This document shows, piece by piece, positions 6,920 to 8,978 of a stretch of DNA of 8,978 bases. Positions within the stretch are counted from its first letter, which is position 1, and every line of letters begins with the position of its first letter. The notes under the pieces are model-generated. The model was not told the origin of the DNA and searched no databases. It saw only the letters and a list, made by a program, of their open reading frames with translations. Source of the DNA: Clostridia bacterium (GTDB taxonomy: Bacteria; Bacillota; Clostridia; Christensenellales; Aristaeellaceae). The translations under genes and the position numbers were made by a program. The DNA is taken from assembly GCA_016295665.1 (NCBI GenBank), contig JAEDKS010000098.1:1-8978 (forward strand), read 5' to 3'.

Positions 6920-6953
6920 GGTATTGCTTCCTCTCTTTTGCTTGGGTAAATCC

Positions 6954-6982
6954 ATTATAGCACAGCCTTGGACGGCGGGCAA
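6954..6982 (-). promoter_or_regulatory. Sigma-A promoter of the GT2-DUF3592-rlmH operon
   Basis: On the minus strand, -35 TTGCCC (6982-6977) and a perfect -10 TATAAT (6959-6954) are separated by 17 nt. The predicted transcription start near 6947 leaves a leader of about 28 nt to the GTG at 6919, and settles the choice of that start codon. Confidence 0.8.
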
Positions 6983-6999
6983 GACGGCAGATGCGCAAC

Positions 7000-7034
7000 A
7001 AAAAGGCCGCCCCCGCGTTGCGCGGAGGACGGCC
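7000..7034 (-). terminator. Rho-independent terminator of the MFS transporter gene
   Basis: On the minus strand, GGCCGTCCTCCGCG (7034-7021) pairs with CGCGGGGGCGGCC (7017-7005) with two G-T pairs and one bulge, closed by a 3-nt loop, and is followed by five T (7004-7000). It starts 14 nt past the transporter stop codon and directly precedes the GT2 operon promoter. Confidence 0.85.
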
Positions 7035-7047
7035 CGGGCGTGGTGGT

Positions 7048-8340
7048 TTACGCCTTCTTCTTATGGTTGACCAGGAACAGGCTGCACAGCATGGCGATGA
7101 TATACAGCGTCAGGGTGAAGTACAGCACCGCCTGATAGCCCACGGGGTTGAGGCCGTTGGCATCGAAGGAGCCCACATGGGTCACAATCAGGTTGGCGAC
7201 CTGGTTGCCGGTGAGGCCCGCGAAGGCCCACGCGGACAGGGTGATGCCGTGGATGGCGGAGATGTTGCCCATGCCGTAGTGGTCGGAGAGCAGGGTGGGC
7301 ACGTTGGAGAAGCCGCCGCCGTAGCCCGCGTTCACGATGAACAGCAGGATGAGGCACAGCACCATCAGCAGGCCGTTGGAGGCGCCGTTGACGATGCCCT
7401 GGGTCAGGATCACCAGCGCGGTGGCGCCGATGGACAGGGCGAAGATGATCTTGTAGACGGTGTTGCGGTCCTTCATGTAGTCCGCCCAGGCGGAGAAGCC
7501 GAAGCGTCCACCCGCGTTAAAGACGGCGGTCACGGAGGACAGGATGCCCACGGAGGCGCCCAGCCCGATGCAGTTGAAGATGGACTTCTCCTGGGAGATC
7601 AGCGCCAGACCGCAGGTGATGTTGAGGTAGAACATCAGCCAGATGCCCACGAAGGTGACGGGCTTGGACTTGATGACGTCGATGGCCCGGGCCCCCTTCT
7701 CCTGCTTCTGGGGCTCATGCCAGGTGGAGGGCTTGGCCAGCAGCAGATGGCCCACGAACATCATCACGAAGTACACGCAGCCCATGATGATGAACATCTT
7801 CCACACGCCGCTGCCCTGACCGGCGCCGGTCACGGGGTCGGAATCGAGGATGGCCTGCATGATGGGGCTGGCGATGGCCTTGGCGGCGCCGAAGCCCGCG
7901 ACCGCCAGACCGGTGGCAAGGCCCTTGTGGTCAGCGAACCAGAGCATCAGGGTCTTGACGGGGGACAGGTAGCCGGTGCCCAGACCAATGCCCATGATGA
8001 AGCCGTAGCACAGGAAGATGCCAATCAGCGCCAGCAGACTGCCGGGATGGGCGCCGCCGTACCAGATGCACAGGCCGGTGCCGACCATGCCGCAGCCAAA
8101 GGTGATGGAGGCGATGAGCGAGGAGCGGTGGATGTTCTTTTCCACCACGTTGCCCAGGAAGGCAGCGCTCATGCCCAGGAAGAAGATCGCCAGGGAGAAG
8201 GCCCATTCCACGGCGCCCTTGTCCCAGCCGATGTACCTGGAGATGTCCGTGCAGAACACACTTCAGCAATAGACGGTGCCGATGCTGCAGTGCAGCAGCA
8301 GCGCCGGTATTGCGCCGCGAATCCACTTGTTTTCCTTCAT
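7048..8340 (-). pseudogene. OFA/OxlT-like MFS transporter interrupted by an in-frame TGA
   Basis: The reading frame from the ATG at 8340 encodes a 430-residue major facilitator of the oxalate/formate antiporter (OFA) family. Its N-terminus, MKENKWIRGAIPALLLHCS, has a GGAGG site (8355-8351) 10 nt upstream and a promoter behind it. Codon 26, in the YCxSVF segment of the first helix where relatives carry Trp, is TGA. The rest is intact: FSLAIFFLGMSAAFLGN, the YLSPVKTLMLWFADHKGLATGLAVAGFG signature (about 125-152), a charged central loop (about 205-225), and C-terminal helices ending NHKKKA. About 12 helices are expected. The frame is otherwise open, so one G-to-A change explains the lesion. A GTG at 8259, two codons after the stop, could restart translation, giving 403 residues without most of helix 1. 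Substrate is probably a small carboxylate (oxalate, formate, lactate), from family knowledge only. A sequencing error is possible. Confidence 0.8.
8263..8265 (-). other. In-frame TGA replacing the conserved Trp codon 26 of the MFS gene
   Basis: On the minus strand the codons read TAT TGC TGA AGT GTG TTC (Y-C-stop-S-V-F). OFA relatives typically have Y-C/A-W-S at this point. TGA is used as a real stop by the sigma factor, GT2, DUF3592 and rlmH genes in this window, and Trp elsewhere in the same gene is TGG, so code reassignment is unlikely. Confidence 0.9.
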
Positions 8341-8364
8341 TGGTGCAAGACCTCCGATGCTTTA

Positions 8365-8378
8365 CCGCTCGTGAGCGG
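8365..8378. repeat. Inverted repeat in the MFS leader, near the ribosome binding site
   Basis: CCGCTC and GAGCGG are separated by only 2 nt (or a 5-bp stem with a 4-nt loop). It lies 9 nt upstream of the GGAGG of the transporter gene. It could be a small hairpin tuning translation or a protein-binding palindrome. Confidence 0.4.
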
Positions 8379-8386
8379 GTGATTCT

Positions 8387-8422
8387 GGAAGGACGGCCGC
8401 AACGAAAAAACGTTATCCTTCC
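8387..8422 (-). promoter_or_regulatory. Stem-loop in the 5' leader of the MFS transporter mRNA
   Basis: On the minus strand GGAAGGA (8422-8416) pairs with TCCTTCC (8393-8387), enclosing a second stem AACG/CGTT (8414-8411 with 8404-8401) whose loop is six T. It begins about 8 nt after the predicted transcription start. The T-run is in the loop, so it is not a standard terminator. No known riboswitch class is recognised. Confidence 0.45.
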
Positions 8423-8436
8423 ATTCTGCTGCAAGT

Positions 8437-8465
8437 ATTGTAGCGTATTTTGGCGAATTTTGCAA
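8437..8465 (-). promoter_or_regulatory. Sigma-A promoter of the MFS transporter gene
   Basis: On the minus strand, -35 TTGCAA (8465-8460) and -10 TACAAT (8442-8437) are separated by 17 nt. Both hexamers and the three bases after the -35 (AAT) are identical to those of the gapA promoter. The predicted start near 8430 gives a leader of about 90 nt. Confidence 0.82.
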
Positions 8466-8564
8466 TCAATTTATTCAAAATATCGCAAAAAAACTGGACG
8501 GTTTCCGCATAACCCGCAGCGCGCCTGCATAGACTGTGCATATCCATTGAAAGGGGGTTCTGTC

Positions 8565-8765
8565 ATGGTGCTTGATACGGTTTCCTTGCTGCTGGTCATC
8601 ATCGGTGCGGTGAACTGGCTGCTGGTGGGTGCGTTCCAGTTTGACCTGGTGGCATGGCTGTTCGGCGGACAGGGTGCGGTCATCAGCCGCATTGTGTACT
8701 GCCTCGTGGGCGCGGCGGGACTGTGGTGCATCTCACTGCTGTTCCGCGACAGAAGGGGGGAATGA
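8565..8765 (+). CDS. DUF378 family small membrane protein
   Basis: A 66-residue protein matching the DUF378 family over its full length. Two transmembrane helices (about 5-27 and 41-60) carry the family pattern: LVIIGAVNWLLVGAFQFDLVA in helix 1, WLFGGQGAVISRIVYCLVGAAGL across the turn and helix 2. The tail RDRRGE is charged. AAGGGGG ends 7 nt before the ATG. The function of DUF378 proteins is unknown. It is the only intact plus-strand gene between the transporter and the rRNA promoter. No strong promoter is visible in the 224 nt shared with the divergent transporter gene; a weak TTGGCG-N16-TATTCA (8450-8477) overlaps the transporter's own -35. Confidence 0.9.
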   Translation: MVLDTVSLLLVIIGAVNWLLVGAFQFDLVAWLFGGQGAVISRIVYCLVGAAGLWCISLLFRDRRGE

Positions 8766-8767
8766 GA

Positions 8768-8811
8768 CCCGGGGCTGCGGAGAACAGGCTTCGCAGCCCT
8801 GCCTTCCCGGG
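8768..8811. repeat. GC-rich stem-loop downstream of the DUF378 gene
   Basis: GGGCTGCG (8772-8779) and CGCAGCCC (8792-8799) form a perfect 8-bp stem with a 12-nt loop. A CCCGGG copy flanks each side (8768-8773 and 8806-8811), giving an alternative outer pairing. It starts 2 nt after the stop codon and has no T-tract, so it may be a weak or factor-assisted terminator, or a 3'-end stabiliser. Confidence 0.5.
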
Positions 8812-8862
8812 AGACGCGGTATGCCAATAAATTAGGAAAGGAGAGCAAAGCAATCAGAGTTT

Positions 8863-8923
8863 CAAAAGAAATTTAGAAAAATCAAAAAAAGTGCTTGACA
8901 AAGCACTCGAATCATGGTATTAT
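8863..8923 (+). promoter_or_regulatory. Strong promoter with UP-like element, probably of an rRNA operon
   Basis: A consensus -35 TTGACA (8895-8900) and -10 TATTAT (8918-8923) are separated by 17 nt. The preceding 28 nt (8863-8890) are almost all A and T, with A-runs like the UP elements of rRNA promoters. The downstream leader carries a boxA-like sequence. A 6-bp inverted repeat, GTGCTT/AAGCAC (8891-8906), is centred on the -35. Expected start is near 8930. The rRNA genes themselves lie beyond the window, so this is inferred from promoter strength and leader. Confidence 0.75.
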
Positions 8924-8929
8924 AAACAA

Positions 8930-8978
8930 GCCGCCTGCGAGAGCAGCACGGCACCGAACCTTGAAAACGATACAGAAC
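8930..8978 (+). promoter_or_regulatory. Predicted pre-rRNA leader with 5' hairpin and boxA-like element
   Basis: From the predicted start, GCCG (8930-8933) pairs with CGGC (8949-8952) around a CTGC/GCAG stem (8935-8946) capped by a GAGA tetraloop of the GNRA type. Then GAACCTTGAAAACGA (8956-8970) resembles the Firmicutes rRNA leader boxA/antitermination region (consensus near TTCTTTGAAAACT). The window ends in this leader, before the 16S 5' end. Confidence 0.6.

Noticed and set aside
5744..6949. Long plus-strand ORF opposite the glycosyltransferase, and similar ones at 4063-4962 and 4587-5252
   Set aside because: No recognisable domains or ribosome binding sites; they mirror well-supported minus-strand genes.
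6920..6982. Extended N-terminus of the glycosyltransferase starting at TTG 6982 or ATG 6955
   Set aside because: These codons coincide with the -35 and -10 hexamers of the operon promoter, upstream of the transcription start.
8263..8265. TGA as selenocysteine or reassigned Trp codon
   Set aside because: Replaced residue is Trp rather than Cys, there is no evident SECIS-like hairpin just downstream, and TGA serves as stop in four genes here.
6991..8382. Long plus-strand ORF (463 codons) opposite the MFS transporter
   Set aside because: Low-complexity Gly/His/Gln/Asp composition expected from antisense of GC-rich membrane-protein codons; no initiation signal; the opposite strand encodes a clear OFA transporter.
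8821..8876. AGGAAAGGAG (8834-8843) as the ribosome binding site of a small gene
   Set aside because: No ATG, GTG or TTG follows at a usable distance and the frames close quickly; the site is probably just purine-rich sequence leading into the UP element.

Overview
The window looks like chromosomal DNA from a GC-rich member of the Bacillota, probably a gut or rumen Clostridia. The evidence is Firmicutes-type gene content (CarD-like regulator, ECF sigma factor with a membrane partner, RlmH, DUF3592, DUF378, OFA-family transporter), strong GGAGG ribosome binding sites, sigma-A promoters with 17-bp spacers and U-tailed hairpin terminators. The assignment is inferred from gene style, not from a marker-gene comparison.

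Layout. Positions 3-554 hold a cytidylate-kinase-like ORF whose C-terminal half is missing, followed by a perfect 11-bp inverted repeat and a CarD-family regulator (434-1000), all on the plus strand. Convergent to these, with a 34-bp 3' overlap, is a two-gene minus-strand operon: an ECF sigma factor (2169-2690) translationally coupled to a single-pass membrane protein (967-2172) that is probably its anti-sigma factor and sensor. Next on the minus strand is a monocistronic gapA (2875-3906) with its own promoter, 5' hairpin and terminator. A three-gene minus-strand operon follows, stitched together by two ATGA overlaps: a GT2 glycosyltransferase (5183-6919), a DUF3592 membrane protein (4533-5186) and rlmH (4057-4536). 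A separately promoted and terminated OFA/OxlT-like MFS transporter (7048-8340, minus) is interrupted by one in-frame TGA at codon 26. The right end turns to the plus strand: a small DUF378 membrane protein (8565-8765), then a strong A-rich promoter and a leader with a boxA-like element, which is how an rRNA operon begins. The 16S gene would lie just past the window end.

How the genes fit together. This is mostly ordinary housekeeping sequence: glycolysis (gapA), ribosome maturation (rlmH), the approach to an rRNA operon, and general transcription control (CarD). The only self-contained signalling unit is the ECF sigma/anti-sigma pair, whose extracytoplasmic part carries a threefold W-S-L-x-x-K motif and two PepSY-like segments. 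Two genes appear to be decaying or altered: the kinase (C-terminal truncation) and the transporter (nonsense codon). I do not see CRISPR arrays, insertion sequences, tRNAs or phage genes. I found no convincing wholly new system; the best candidates for a second look are the transporter stop codon, the ECF/anti-sigma pair and the hairpins at predicted transcript 5' ends.
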